This document shows, piece after piece, positions 9,266-18,703 of a stretch of 64,000 bases of DNA; within the stretch, counting starts at the first letter, position 1; every line of letters begins with the position of its first letter. The translations under genes and the position numbers were made by a program. Under the pieces are notes generated by a model, which did no database searches, was not told the origin of the DNA, and saw only the letters and a program-made list of their open reading frames with translations. This DNA is from Pseudoalteromonas neustonica (lineage in GTDB: Bacteria > Pseudomonadota > Gammaproteobacteria > Enterobacterales > Alteromonadaceae): NCBI RefSeq assembly GCF_001653135.1, contig NZ_BDDS01000016.1:18514-82513 (forward strand), given 5' to 3'.

Positions 9266-10549
9266 ATGGCGCATTTTATAGACCGTCGCCTGAACGGTAA
9301 AAATAAGAGCACGTTAAATCGTCAACGCTTTATTAGGCGATATAAAAAACAGATCAAAGAAGCTGTATCAGATGCTATCAATAAACGTAGTGTCACTGAT
9401 ACCAGTAGCGGAGAGAGTATTTCTATTCCGCAGCGGGATATTAGTGAGCCAACGTTTCATCAAGGTAAAGGAGGCGATAGAGAGCAAATTCACCCTGGTA
9501 ACGATCAATTTTCTACGGGCGATAAAATTAAGCGCCCGCAAGGTGGTCAAGGTGGAGGTGCGGGCGAAGGTGAAGCAAGTGACTCAGGCGAAGGCGAAGA
9601 TGACTTTGTATTCTCAATTTCTAAAGATGAGTATTTAGATTTACTATTTGAAGATTTAGAGCTACCAAACCTTCAACAAAATCAACTTGATAAACTAGTA
9701 CAAATGAAAACACATCGCGCCGGGTTTTGCAGCGATGGTATGCCTAGTAATATCGACATCGTGCGTTCACTGCAAGGCTCACTTGCAAGGCGCGTTGCGA
9801 TGAGTGCAGGTAAAAAACGTGAGCTAGCTCAGTTACAAGAGCAGCTTGCTGCGTTAATGGCTGATCCTGAACCAGATATAGCAGCCATAGCGTTAATGGA
9901 GCAAGAAATTGCCCAATTGCAAAAACGTATTGGCGCTGTGCCCTTTATTGATAACTATGATTTGCGTTTTCGTAATTATGAAAAACAACCTCACCCAACG
10001 AGTAAAGCCGTGATGTTTTGTATTATGGATGTGTCGGGCTCGATGGATCAGGCAACCAAAGATATGGCAAAACGCTTTTATATTTTGCTATATCAGTTTT
10101 TAACACGTAGCTATAAAGATATTGAAGTGGTGTATATTCGCCATCACACTCAAGCAAAAGAAGTCGATGAGCAAGAGTTTTTCTATTCGCAAGAGACCGG
10201 CGGAACAATCGTCTCCAGCGCATTGAAATTAATGCATGAGATCATACAAGAGCGCTATAACGCGGGTGAGTGGAATATTTATGCTGCGCAAGCCTCTGAT
10301 GGCGATAATTGGGCAGATGACACCCCACAATGCGGTGAAATATTGCGTAATAAACTCTTAAATGATGTGCGTTATTACGCGTATATTGAGATCACGACGC
10401 GTGCCCATCAAAGCTTATGGCGTGAGTATGAAAAAATTTGTCAAAGCAATGATAATTTTGCCATACAACATATTCGAAGTGTTGAAGATATTTACCCTAT
10501 TTTTAGAGAGCTATTTAAAAAAAGTCGTCAACACCAAGGTGCAGCTTAA
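9266..10549 (+). CDS. yeaH: YeaH/YhbH-family protein (DUF444), VWA-like
   Basis: 427 residues, the same length as E. coli YeaH. A charged N-terminus (DRRLNGKNKSTLNRQRFIRRYK) precedes a Gly/Glu-rich low-complexity linker (about residues 85-112). The C-terminal half resembles a von Willebrand A fold with the metal-site motif MDVSGSMDQ. It follows prkA after a 30-base gap with a GGGGG ribosome site. Co-occurrence with PrkA and SpoVR is near universal; the biochemical role is unknown, though a VWA adaptor in a kinase complex is a fair inference. Confidence 0.93.
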   Translation: MAHFIDRRLNGKNKSTLNRQRFIRRYKKQIKEAVSDAINKRSVTDTSSGESISIPQRDISEPTFHQGKGGDREQIHPGNDQFSTGDKIKRPQGGQGGGAGEGEASDSGEGEDDFVFSISKDEYLDLLFEDLELPNLQQNQLDKLVQMKTHRAGFCSDGMPSNIDIVRSLQGSLARRVAMSAGKKRELAQLQEQLAALMADPEPDIAAIALMEQEIAQLQKRIGAVPFIDNYDLRFRNYEKQPHPTSKAVMFCIMDVSGSMDQATKDMAKRFYILLYQFLTRSYKDIEVVYIRHHTQAKEVDEQEFFYSQETGGTIVSSALKLMHEIIQERYNAGEWNIYAAQASDGDNWADDTPQCGEILRNKLLNDVRYYAYIEITTRAHQSLWREYEKICQSNDNFAIQHIRSVEDIYPIFRELFKKSRQHQGAA

Positions 10550-10570
10550 GCTGTACAGCGAGGTATTTAT

Positions 10571-12085
10571 ATGACCGATAAACGTTTAAGTGATGGCCCA
10601 GATTGGACATTTGATTTATTACAGCAATACCAAGACGAAATAGCGCGCGTAGCAGAACATTATCGCCTTGATACTTACCCAAATCAAATTGAGGTGATCA
10701 CGGCTGAACAAATGATGGATGCCTACTCCAGTGTCGGTATGCCGATTGGTTATAGTCATTGGTCTTACGGTAAAAAGTTTATTCAAACGGAACAAAACTA
10801 CAAGCGTGGGCAAATGGGCTTAGCATACGAAATTGTTATTAATTCTGATCCCTGTATTGCCTACTTAATGGAAGAAAACACCCTGCCAATGCAAGCACTC
10901 GTAATGGCACATGCTTGCTACGGCCATAATTCCTTTTTTAAAGGTAATTACTTATTTAAAACATGGACCGATGCCAGCTCAATTATTGATTACTTACTGT
11001 TTGCAAAAAACTATATTGCACGCTGCGAAGAAAAGTATGGCATTGACGATGTTGAAAACCTAATTGACTCATGCCATGCGCTAATGAATTATGGTGTGGA
11101 TCGCTACAAACGCCCGCAACAAATCTCTTTATTTGAAGAGCAAAAGCGCCAACAAGAACGTGAAGATTACCTGCAATCACAAGTAAATGAGCTTTGGCGT
11201 ACTATTCCATCTCATCAGCAAGAAAAAAAGCCGCACGAACGTCATTTCCCGCGTGAACCACAAGAGAACATTTTGTACTTTATTGAAAAAAATGCCCCAC
11301 TATTGGAGTCTTGGCAACGAGAAGTTATTAGAATAGTCCGTAAAATCTCTCAGTATTTTTACCCGCAAAAACAAACGCAAGTTATGAATGAAGGCTGGGC
11401 CACCTTTTGGCATTACACTATTTTGAACCATCTATACGATGAAGGTAAATTAACCGACTCGTTTATGCTGGAGTTTTTACAAAGCCACACCAATGTTGTT
11501 TATCAGCCACCATATAACAGCAATTACTATTCGGGGATCAACCCGTATGCATTAGGTTTTAATATGATGGTTGATATTCGTCGTATATGTGAAAACCCAA
11601 CAGAGGAAGATAAACAGTGGTTTCCTGAATATGCTGGCAGTAACTGGCTAGATACGCTGCACTTTGCTATGGAAAACTTTAAAGATGAGAGCTTTATTAG
11701 CCAGTTTTTATCACCGAAACTGATCCGCGACTTTAAATTATTTACTATTATCGATCATGAAAAAGATCCTAATTTACACGTTGGCGCTATTCACGATGAA
11801 AGTGGTTATCACGCAGTACGCGAGGCACTCTCAGCGCAATATAATTTAAGCAATCACGAACCTAACATTCAAGTTTACGATGTGGATATTAGAGGGGATC
11901 GTTCTTTAACTCTACGTTATGTACCTCATCAAAATATCCCGCTTGCTAAATCCCATGACGAGGTATTAAAACACCTCTATAGGCTATGGGGCTTTAAAGT
12001 GAAACTTGAGCAGGAGTCTATGTCTGGGGAAGTAAGTACGGTGGCGCAATGCCCATCTGATGACTCTCGCCATACAACAGAATAA
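10571..12085 (+). CDS. ycgB: SpoVR-family protein (YcgB)
   Basis: 504 residues, similar to E. coli YcgB. Conserved features include the N-terminal PDWTFDLLQQYQDEI block, HACYGHNSFFKGNYLF, the NEGWATFWHYTILNHLYDEG motif (His/Glu-rich, metal-protease-like) and the C-terminal SLTLRYVPH block. Third gene of the prkA-yeaH-ycgB operon, 21 bases after yeaH. SpoVR proteins affect the spore cortex in Bacillus but the function in non-sporulating bacteria is not settled. Confidence 0.94.
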   Translation: MTDKRLSDGPDWTFDLLQQYQDEIARVAEHYRLDTYPNQIEVITAEQMMDAYSSVGMPIGYSHWSYGKKFIQTEQNYKRGQMGLAYEIVINSDPCIAYLMEENTLPMQALVMAHACYGHNSFFKGNYLFKTWTDASSIIDYLLFAKNYIARCEEKYGIDDVENLIDSCHALMNYGVDRYKRPQQISLFEEQKRQQEREDYLQSQVNELWRTIPSHQQEKKPHERHFPREPQENILYFIEKNAPLLESWQREVIRIVRKISQYFYPQKQTQVMNEGWATFWHYTILNHLYDEGKLTDSFMLEFLQSHTNVVYQPPYNSNYYSGINPYALGFNMMVDIRRICENPTEEDKQWFPEYAGSNWLDTLHFAMENFKDESFISQFLSPKLIRDFKLFTIIDHEKDPNLHVGAIHDESGYHAVREALSAQYNLSNHEPNIQVYDVDIRGDRSLTLRYVPHQNIPLAKSHDEVLKHLYRLWGFKVKLEQESMSGEVSTVAQCPSDDSRHTTE

Positions 12086-12094
12086 TTGAACAAT

Positions 12095-12122
12095 AAAAAA
12101 TGACGCCATAGCGTCATTTTCT
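12095..12122. terminator. Bidirectional terminator between ycgB and the GGDEF gene
   Basis: AAAATGACGC (12097-12106) pairs with GCGTCATTTT (12111-12120). There are A/T runs on both sides, so it can end the ycgB transcript and the convergent minus-strand operon. Confidence 0.88.
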
Positions 12123-12147
12123 TAACCATTACTTTTACTCGCTTTTA

Positions 12148-13119
12148 TTAGCTTTGTGGAATATCACTAAAAGCTGAAACAAGGTTTCTGCCATTTTCTT
12201 TTGAATGGTAAAGCGCTTTATCGGCGGCCTCTATCCACTTTTCGTGACGTTCAAAACTACTATCAAAACATGCAAAACCTACACTGACTGTCATCGTGAC
12301 TTGCTGTCCATCAAAAAATATCGATGAGTTTTCAATAACACTTCTTAAGCGCTCTGCAAATATCTGTGCACCTTTTTTATCCGTATCAAGTAATGTTACT
12401 GCGAACTCCTCGCCACCATAACGCCCTGCTACGTCTGTTTCACGTAACGTTTTACGAAGTAAGTCGGCAATGTTACGCAGTGCTTCATCACCACAACGGT
12501 GTCCATGTTCATCATTTATCTTTTTAAAGTGGTCAATATCAAACATTAGCAACGTACTACAGCCACCACTTCGTTTTATTCGTAAAAACTCTTGGCGTAA
12601 AGTATTTTCCCAGTGACCGCGATTAGCAAGCTGGGTTAATGCATCAGTTTGACTTATTAGTTCAAGTTTGCGGTTAACGGCTTCTAACTCTTTTTTATTG
12701 ACGGCTTCATCAGTAACATCATAAATAATAATGCAAATATGACCAACTTCGCCCATCGTATTAGAAAGCGGAATAAACGTGGCATTTTGATACATGTGAT
12801 CAGCTTTGCCTGTTATTGGCCGATAATTTTTAAACTTAAAAATATAAGGCTGCTGTTCCCAAATGGTAAATGAGCGATTTTTCAAAATGAAAACTGATTC
12901 AGACTTACTACGAAACCACTTTTCATCTATTGATGGGAACAAATCAAATAGATCTTTATCTTTCACTGCACTTGGTAGCAAACCTGAATGGTTTTCCATA
13001 AAACCATTCCAAATACACACTTTGTAGTCACGATCTAACACCACTAAACCAACATCAACGGTATTAAACATATCCATTAACCAATGGATTTCATTCATAT
13101 TAAAATCTGCTGCAGGCAT
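12148..13119 (-). CDS. Diguanylate cyclase with PAS domain
   Basis: 323 residues: an N-terminal PAS-like sensor (about 10-135; VDVGLVVLDRDYKVCIWNG), a short coiled linker and a GGDEF domain (about 155-318). The catalytic signature is GGEEF, and an RETD motif five residues earlier is the inhibitory I-site, so the enzyme should make c-di-GMP and be product-inhibited. No membrane helix is present. It lies 4 bases after the preceding response regulator, so the pair is translated together, and the regulator probably influences c-di-GMP synthesis. Confidence 0.93.
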   Translation of the reverse strand: MPAADFNMNEIHWLMDMFNTVDVGLVVLDRDYKVCIWNGFMENHSGLLPSAVKDKDLFDLFPSIDEKWFRSKSESVFILKNRSFTIWEQQPYIFKFKNYRPITGKADHMYQNATFIPLSNTMGEVGHICIIIYDVTDEAVNKKELEAVNRKLELISQTDALTQLANRGHWENTLRQEFLRIKRSGGCSTLLMFDIDHFKKINDEHGHRCGDEALRNIADLLRKTLRETDVAGRYGGEEFAVTLLDTDKKGAQIFAERLRSVIENSSIFFDGQQVTMTVSVGFACFDSSFERHEKWIEAADKALYHSKENGRNLVSAFSDIPQS

Positions 13120-13123
13120 AATG

Positions 13124-14128
13124 TTAGTCTTCTAGTAGGTAAGCAACTTTGTATTTCAAAGTTTTCATTGAATCTTCGGTAAATAACAGCATTAAATCGC
13201 AGTTAATATTATGGTTTTCGATACCGTAACTAATTTCTATAGCTAACGTACGCTGCCAACGAGACTTGTTAGCCTTTACTAGATCAGATACATCGCAATG
13301 CTGCCCTAGTACGACCGGGTGACCTTGGCTAAAGGTCATATCAAGTTGTCTGGATAAACCTGTTAAAATCGCTCCAATTAGTATGTTACTAATGTCCATG
13401 AGCAATTCTAATTCAACTTTATTGTTAAGCTCGCCTTCGTAGTTCATCAACGATGCTATTTCTTTAAAACTTGAGTCGTTGAGCAGTAGCAGCGCTTCTC
13501 CCGAGACCCCTCCACCAATAAAGCCTTGGCATACACCAGATGTAGATGAATTTGCGTCAATTGAACGCAGCGCCATGTCTAACTCATTTACTTCAAGGAT
13601 ATTTACATTCGGAATAGGTAGCTCAACAAACACATTAAGCAGTCGTGCTAATAAATCCCCAGCTTGCCCCATTGCTACGTTTGTTAACTCTTGATAAATG
13701 TCTCTTACATCGGGGTCAACTTGCTCACCCAATTTATGAGAGAGCCTTTCACGCATGGCTTTATCTTTAATGCCATGATGCTCGATAATATCTGCAAGCT
13801 TTTGGGCATCACATGGCTTTTGAATAAAATCGATTGCACCAAGATCAATGACACGCTGATGGGCACTTGGTTGAATATCGCCAGAGACGACAACAGTAAG
13901 AACTTGAAACTGTAATTCCTCAATGGCTTGCAGTACTTCATAGCCATCCATTTGCGGCATATTAAGATCTAAAAATAATATCTCAGGACGAATTGCTTTT
14001 AATTGCTCGATACAATGAACGCCATCTTCAGCAAATTCTATTTTTATATCCCAATCATCGGGTAACGAACGCGCTAACTGGCGGCGCGCAAGTTTTGAAT
14101 CATCACAAATTAGTACCGATGTTGACAT
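13124..14128 (-). CDS. Response regulator with CheC/CheX-like phosphatase domain
   Basis: Residues 1-120 (from MSTSVLICDD) form a receiver with phospho-Asp in ILFLDLNMPQMDGYE and Lys in FIQKPCD. The C-terminal 200 residues look like a CheC/CheX/FliY phosphatase fold, with a conserved Asn in MDISNILIGA followed about 20 residues later by the Pro of GHPVV. Such domains dephosphorylate CheY-type proteins. The start at 14128 is chosen because AGAGAGA lies just upstream and it begins the receiver; an in-frame ATG 36 bases earlier adds a non-conserved tail. Operon with the diguanylate cyclase. Confidence 0.85.
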   Translation of the reverse strand: MSTSVLICDDSKLARRQLARSLPDDWDIKIEFAEDGVHCIEQLKAIRPEILFLDLNMPQMDGYEVLQAIEELQFQVLTVVVSGDIQPSAHQRVIDLGAIDFIQKPCDAQKLADIIEHHGIKDKAMRERLSHKLGEQVDPDVRDIYQELTNVAMGQAGDLLARLLNVFVELPIPNVNILEVNELDMALRSIDANSSTSGVCQGFIGGGVSGEALLLLNDSSFKEIASLMNYEGELNNKVELELLMDISNILIGAILTGLSRQLDMTFSQGHPVVLGQHCDVSDLVKANKSRWQRTLAIEISYGIENHNINCDLMLLFTEDSMKTLKYKVAYLLED

Positions 14129-14336
14129 ATTTTCTCTCTGATAGTGTTTATTTATAGCAACCACTTTTTAGTTACAATACATTTATTATTATTGATCATT
14201 GAATAAACATTTATTACTGTATTATGTTAATCAATGTAACACCTATTTACAATTTTAAATTTCACTAAAACCTTGGTGTGCACCAATGATTATAATACAC
14301 TCTGGCTAATTGCGTTAATTCTAAAGGAAATACCTT

Positions 14337-14918
14337 ATGCTTCGTTCTATCAGTTTTGCCTTGAGTGCTTTTTGCTCTGTTGCTTTCGCGACTGAAATTC
14401 CAGAAAACACGTTAGATGCGGGGAAAGTCACCGCACAATCAAAACCCATAACGTTGTTAGGCCAAGGAGTGAAATTAAATGAACAAGCGCCCGATTTTAA
14501 AGTAGTCGACGGTTCTTTCACACCGGTCACTTTAGCAAATTACCAAGGACAAGCTGTTTTAATTAGCGTGGTTCCAAGTCTGGATACAGGTGTATGTAGT
14601 ATTCAAACAAAGCATTTTAACGAAAAAGTAGCTGCACAATTTCCCAATATTGCCATGCTGACTATCAGTGCTGATTTACCCTTTGCACAGGCGCGTTTTT
14701 GTAAGGCTGAAAACATCGATAAAGTAGTCACTTTATCTGACTCTGTTTGGCGTAACTTTGGCCAAAATTATGGCCTAGTGATCAAAGATATGGGGTTATT
14801 AACCCGCGCTGTTTTCGTGCTTGATGAAAATCATAAGGTTGTTTACAAACAATTAGTGGCTGATCTATCAACAGAGCCTAAGTATGAGCCTGTCCTTAGT
14901 GCTTTAAAGTCACTCTGA
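14337..14918 (+). CDS. tpx: Periplasmic thiol peroxidase, Tpx type
   Basis: 193 residues: signal peptide MLRSISFALSAFCSVAFA, then a complete atypical 2-Cys peroxiredoxin. Peroxidatic Cys in PSLDTGVCSIQT and resolving Cys in ARFCKAENI are both present at the usual Tpx spacing, with conserved VVTLSD following. It should reduce lipid and alkyl hydroperoxides with thioredoxin-like donors in the periplasm. The clear signal peptide is unusual, since most Tpx proteins lack one. Single gene, divergent from the response-regulator operon. Confidence 0.92.
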   Translation: MLRSISFALSAFCSVAFATEIPENTLDAGKVTAQSKPITLLGQGVKLNEQAPDFKVVDGSFTPVTLANYQGQAVLISVVPSLDTGVCSIQTKHFNEKVAAQFPNIAMLTISADLPFAQARFCKAENIDKVVTLSDSVWRNFGQNYGLVIKDMGLLTRAVFVLDENHKVVYKQLVADLSTEPKYEPVLSALKSL

Positions 14919-14937
14919 TTTATTATTAATACGATAA

Positions 14938-14966
14938 TAAAAAACCGCCAATTGGCGGTTTTTTTA
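14938..14966. terminator. Bidirectional terminator between tpx and adk
   Basis: AAAAACCGCCAA directly abuts TTGGCGGTTTTT, a perfect palindrome with A/T runs on both sides, between the convergent genes tpx and adk. Confidence 0.92.
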
Positions 14967-14979
14967 GATTATTAGCTTA

Positions 14980-15624
14980 TTAACCTAATAATTCAGCTAA
15001 CTGTTGATTAACCGCTTCAACAGCTTGTGTTCCGTCTAAACGGTGGTACTGGGTGTTACCTGCTTTCGCTTCAGCTTGATAGTAATCAACCAATGGCATT
15101 GTTTGCTCATGGTAGATACCTAAACGTTTACGGACTGTTTCTTCAGTATCGTCAGCGCGGATGATAAGATCTTCACCGCTTACGTCATCTTTGCCTTCAA
15201 CTTTTGGTGGGTTATACACAACATGGTATACACGACCAGAACCTGGGTGAACGCGACGTCCGCCCATACGATCAACAATGATCTCATCTGCAACGTCAAA
15301 TTCAATAACGTGGTCAACGACAACACCATTTTCTTTCATTGCATCAGCTTGTGGAATTGTGCGCGGGAAGCCGTCAAGTAGGAAACCTTTTTCACAATCC
15401 GCTTTAGTAATACGTTCTTTAACAAGACCAATGATGATGTCATCAGAAATTAGCTGACCTGCATCCATTACTTTTTTAGCTTCTAAACCCAGTGGTGTGC
15501 CTTCTTTAATTGCTGCACGTAACATATCACCAGTAGAAATTTGTGGAATACCGTACTTGTCCATCAAAAACTGAGCTTGAGTGCCTTTACCTGCACCCGG
15601 CGCGCCCAAAAGAATAATGCGCAT
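14980..15624 (-). CDS. adk: Adenylate kinase
   Basis: 214 residues, the standard long-form length. P-loop GAPGAGKGTQ at residues 7-16, AMP-binding block STGDMLRAAI, Asp/Arg motif LLDGFPRTIPQA, and a LID domain (about 120-160) without zinc cysteines (GRRVHPGSGRVYH). Catalyses ATP + AMP = 2 ADP in the cytosol. It follows htpG in the same orientation, as in related genomes, but a terminator after htpG and a 180-base gap point to separate transcription. Confidence 0.98.
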   Translation of the reverse strand: MRIILLGAPGAGKGTQAQFLMDKYGIPQISTGDMLRAAIKEGTPLGLEAKKVMDAGQLISDDIIIGLVKERITKADCEKGFLLDGFPRTIPQADAMKENGVVVDHVIEFDVADEIIVDRMGGRRVHPGSGRVYHVVYNPPKVEGKDDVSGEDLIIRADDTEETVRKRLGIYHEQTMPLVDYYQAEAKAGNTQYHRLDGTQAVEAVNQQLAELLG

Positions 15625-15751
15625 ATCATTGTCCTCGTTTGATACTGATTTTACTTATCTTGCATCAGTATGATTTATTATAAAGCCTGAATTCTTCCAT
15701 AAGCGCCTGCGATACTCAAGCAACTTATACCAATTGACTACACACACACCA

Positions 15752-15779
15752 TAAAAAAAGGGAACCGAGGTTTCCTTTT
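15752..15779 (-). terminator. Terminator of htpG
   Basis: On the minus strand AAGGAAACC pairs with GGTTCCCTT (one mismatch) and is followed by seven T, about 25 bases after the htpG stop. Confidence 0.8.
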
Positions 15780-15804
15780 CATTAAAAGGTTATTTTTTGA
15801 GCAA

Positions 15805-17718
15805 TTACTTGCTTAAATCAAGCATTAGTTTGTTTAAACGTGTCACAAACCCAGCTGGGTCTTTTAACGTGCCACGCTCTGCAAGTAGAGCTTGATCAAG
15901 AAGTACATGTGACCACTGAGCAAATTTCTCTTCGTCTTGTTCAATATTTAAATGTTTAACAAGTTGGTGCTCTGGGTTTAGTTCAAAAATAGGCTTTGCT
16001 TCTGGTGCTGCTTGCCCTACAGACTCCATAAGCTTTTGCATTTGTGAGCTCATGTCATTATCATCTGCAACCACACAGGCTGGTGAATCAGTTAAACGAT
16101 GTGTAAAGCGTACATCTTTTACTGTATCGCCTAAGGCTGTTTTGATTCGCTCAACAAGTCCTTCAACTTCTTTTTCAGATTCTTCTTGCGCTTTTTTGGT
16201 CTCTTCATCATCTAGGTTACCTAAATCTAGGTCACCACGTGTGATTGATTTAAATGGTTTATCAGCAAACTCTGTTAAGTGGCTCATCATCCATTCATCA
16301 ACACGGTCGCTTAGCAATAATACTTCGATACCTTTCTTACGGAAGATCTCTAAATGCGGTGAACTTTTTGCTGTAGTAAATGAATCAGCCACAACGTAAT
16401 AAATTGCATCTTGACCTTCATTCATACGCTCAATGTATTGCTCAAGTGACGCATTCTGTGTGCTTTCATCTGTATGCGTTGATGCAAAGCGTAATAGTTT
16501 AGCAATCGCTTCTTTATTAGCTGCGTCTTCCGCTGGGCCTTCTTTGATCACTTGACCAAATTCATTCCAAAATACTTGGTAATCATCGGCTTTGTTTTTA
16601 GCCATGCGCTCAAGCATTTTTAAAATACGTGATGTACAGCCCTTACGAATTGCTTGCGTTACTTTGTTATCTTGTAAAATTTCACGTGATACATTCAATG
16701 GTAAATCATTTGAATCAAGTAAACCTTTAACAAAGCGTAAGTAACTTGGCATAAACTGTTCTGCGTCATCCATTACAAATACGCGTTGTACATAAAGCTT
16801 TAAACCACTTTGGCGTTCACGGTTCCATAAATCAAATGGGGCCTTCTTAGGGATATAAAGTAGGCTTGTATATTCAGTTTTACCTTCTACTTTATTATGT
16901 CCCCAGCTAAGCGGCTCTTCCCAGTCATGGCTTACATGCTTATAAAATTCTTTGTACTCTTCATCAGAAAGCTCTGATTTATCGCGAGTCCAAAGTGCAG
17001 TCGCGCGGTTAATGCTTTCCCACTCACCTGGTACTGCTGGTGTTTTTTCGCCATCTTCACCTTCAGACTCAGGTACTTCTGCTTTGTACATTTGTACAGG
17101 TGTAGAAATATGATCTGAGTATTTAGTCACGATGCTACGCAGACGCCAGTCATCAGCAAACTCTGTTTCATCTTCACGAAGGTGTAAAATGATGTCTGTT
17201 CCGCGGCCTTCTTTTTCAATTTCTTGTAATGTGTATTCGCCTTCGCCTTGCGACTGCCATTCAACACCGGCTGCTTCACCAGCTTTGCGAGTGCGAACAG
17301 TAACTAAGTCTGCAACAATAAATGCTGAGTAAAAACCAACACCAAATTGGCCAATTAACTGTGAGTCTTTACCTTGATCACCTGTTAAGTTTTTAAAAAA
17401 CTCAGCTGTGCCTGATTTAGCAATTGTGCCTAAAGAGCTGATCACTTCATCGCGTGTCATACCAATGCCGTTATCAGAAATAGTGACCGTATTGGCTTCT
17501 TTGTCTGCACTGATACGTACTCTAAGATCAGCATCACCTTGGTAAAGCTCACCGTTTGAAAGTGCTAAAAAGCGTAATTTATCTGCCGCATCTGAGGCAT
17601 TTGACACAAGCTCACGTAAAAATATTTCTTTATTTGAATAAAGTGAGTGGATCATCAGGTTTAATAGTTGTTTAACTTCCGTTTGAAAGCCTAATGTTTC
17701 TTTTTGTGCTGCAGTCAT
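15805..17718 (-). CDS. htpG: Hsp90-family chaperone HtpG
   Basis: 637 residues. N-terminal GHKL ATPase with EIFLRELVSNASDA, ISDNGIGM and IGQFGVGFYSAF, then the middle domain (LYVQRVFVMDD, NVSREILQ) and C-terminal dimerisation domain. No endoplasmic-reticulum or charged linker features, as expected for bacteria. ATP-driven folding chaperone acting with DnaK on late folding intermediates. It has its own terminator; the 140-base upstream region should carry a heat-shock promoter but no clear sigma-32 box was assigned. Confidence 0.98.
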   Translation of the reverse strand: MTAAQKETLGFQTEVKQLLNLMIHSLYSNKEIFLRELVSNASDAADKLRFLALSNGELYQGDADLRVRISADKEANTVTISDNGIGMTRDEVISSLGTIAKSGTAEFFKNLTGDQGKDSQLIGQFGVGFYSAFIVADLVTVRTRKAGEAAGVEWQSQGEGEYTLQEIEKEGRGTDIILHLREDETEFADDWRLRSIVTKYSDHISTPVQMYKAEVPESEGEDGEKTPAVPGEWESINRATALWTRDKSELSDEEYKEFYKHVSHDWEEPLSWGHNKVEGKTEYTSLLYIPKKAPFDLWNRERQSGLKLYVQRVFVMDDAEQFMPSYLRFVKGLLDSNDLPLNVSREILQDNKVTQAIRKGCTSRILKMLERMAKNKADDYQVFWNEFGQVIKEGPAEDAANKEAIAKLLRFASTHTDESTQNASLEQYIERMNEGQDAIYYVVADSFTTAKSSPHLEIFRKKGIEVLLLSDRVDEWMMSHLTEFADKPFKSITRGDLDLGNLDDEETKKAQEESEKEVEGLVERIKTALGDTVKDVRFTHRLTDSPACVVADDNDMSSQMQKLMESVGQAAPEAKPIFELNPEHQLVKHLNIEQDEEKFAQWSHVLLDQALLAERGTLKDPAGFVTRLNKLMLDLSK

Positions 17719-17861
17719 TGTGTTTCTCCAATTAGCAAAGTCTCTGCGTTATGCACTTAATATGGGGCGCGGTTCGTTAACTTCAAGGGGAAATATAAAA
17801 AAGGCAAACGAAATAATTATTTAAACTGAGTAAATAGGCTATTAACATTTAAACTTAACGC

Positions 17862-18575
17862 TTAAAATAAACATGGCGAATGGCCGTGGATCTGCTCGCC
17901 ACTTTTTGGATGCTGAAAAAATAAGTCACTGGCGTGTAAAAGCAACCGTGCTGCCATTGCTTCGCTCGTTTCATTTTTATATAGATCACAACCCAAAATA
18001 GGGTGACCCATCTCTTTACTGTGGATCCTAAGTTGATGAGTACGCCCTGTCATAGGCATATACTGCACTAAACTTCGCTTTGGTTGGTCAATACGCTTTA
18101 ATACCTTGTAGTCACTTACTGCGGTTTTGCCTGTAATCTCACAAATTTTAACTAAAGGGAAAAGTAACGTGTCTTTCGCTATCGGTGCGATAACCTGCCC
18201 TTCATCTTTCACAACCCACCCTTGTAACATCGCTATATAGTGTTTTGTAATCGCTCGGTTCTGAAATTGCTTATTAAGCTGCTTTGATGATTCAGCATTT
18301 AGCCCCACGACCATAATACCTGATGTGCCATAATCTAATCGATGCGGTAATTTGGCTTCAGGGAAAGGCGGACTAACTCCTGCTTGCCCATTTACTAATC
18401 GATAATGTACCGAGTCCCAATTAAGTGGATTTTTGCCCGACAAGCTCAATAAACCACTGGGTTTGTTGATTAATAAAATATCTTCATCCTGATAAAGTAT
18501 GTCTAAAAAGCCGGTGCATATTGGGGCGACAAAATCATCAACTATGCTGGGAGTTATTACGTGCTGTTCAGGCAT
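17862..18575 (-). CDS. rluA: Pseudouridine synthase, RluA family
   Basis: 237 residues. The catalytic Asp lies in HRLDYGTSGIMVV, the RluA-family motif II, and the KHYIAMLQG and TGRTHQLRIH blocks follow. There is no N-terminal S4 domain, which is typical of the short RluA branch that modifies 23S rRNA U746 and tRNA U32 in E. coli. The dual specificity is transferred from the family and not shown here. Stands alone between htpG and recR on the minus strand. Confidence 0.85.
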   Translation of the reverse strand: MPEQHVITPSIVDDFVAPICTGFLDILYQDEDILLINKPSGLLSLSGKNPLNWDSVHYRLVNGQAGVSPPFPEAKLPHRLDYGTSGIMVVGLNAESSKQLNKQFQNRAITKHYIAMLQGWVVKDEGQVIAPIAKDTLLFPLVKICEITGKTAVSDYKVLKRIDQPKRSLVQYMPMTGRTHQLRIHSKEMGHPILGCDLYKNETSEAMAARLLLHASDLFFQHPKSGEQIHGHSPCLF

Positions 18576-18636
18576 TTATATTCCTGCTAATACCAATTTT
18601 ATTAAAAACATATTTATGTCAGTTTTGCTAAAAGCC

Positions 18637-18678
18637 ATTAAAAAGCCTGCATAACTAAGTTAATGCAGGCTTTTTCTT
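18637..18678 (-). terminator. Terminator of the dnaX-ybaB-recR operon
   Basis: AAAAGCCTGCAT (18641-18652) pairs with ATGCAGGCTTTT (18663-18674), with T/A runs on both sides, about 25 bases beyond the recR stop. Confidence 0.9.
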
Positions 18679-18703
18679 TCAAAGTGTTTAATTACGCTAA
18701 CAG

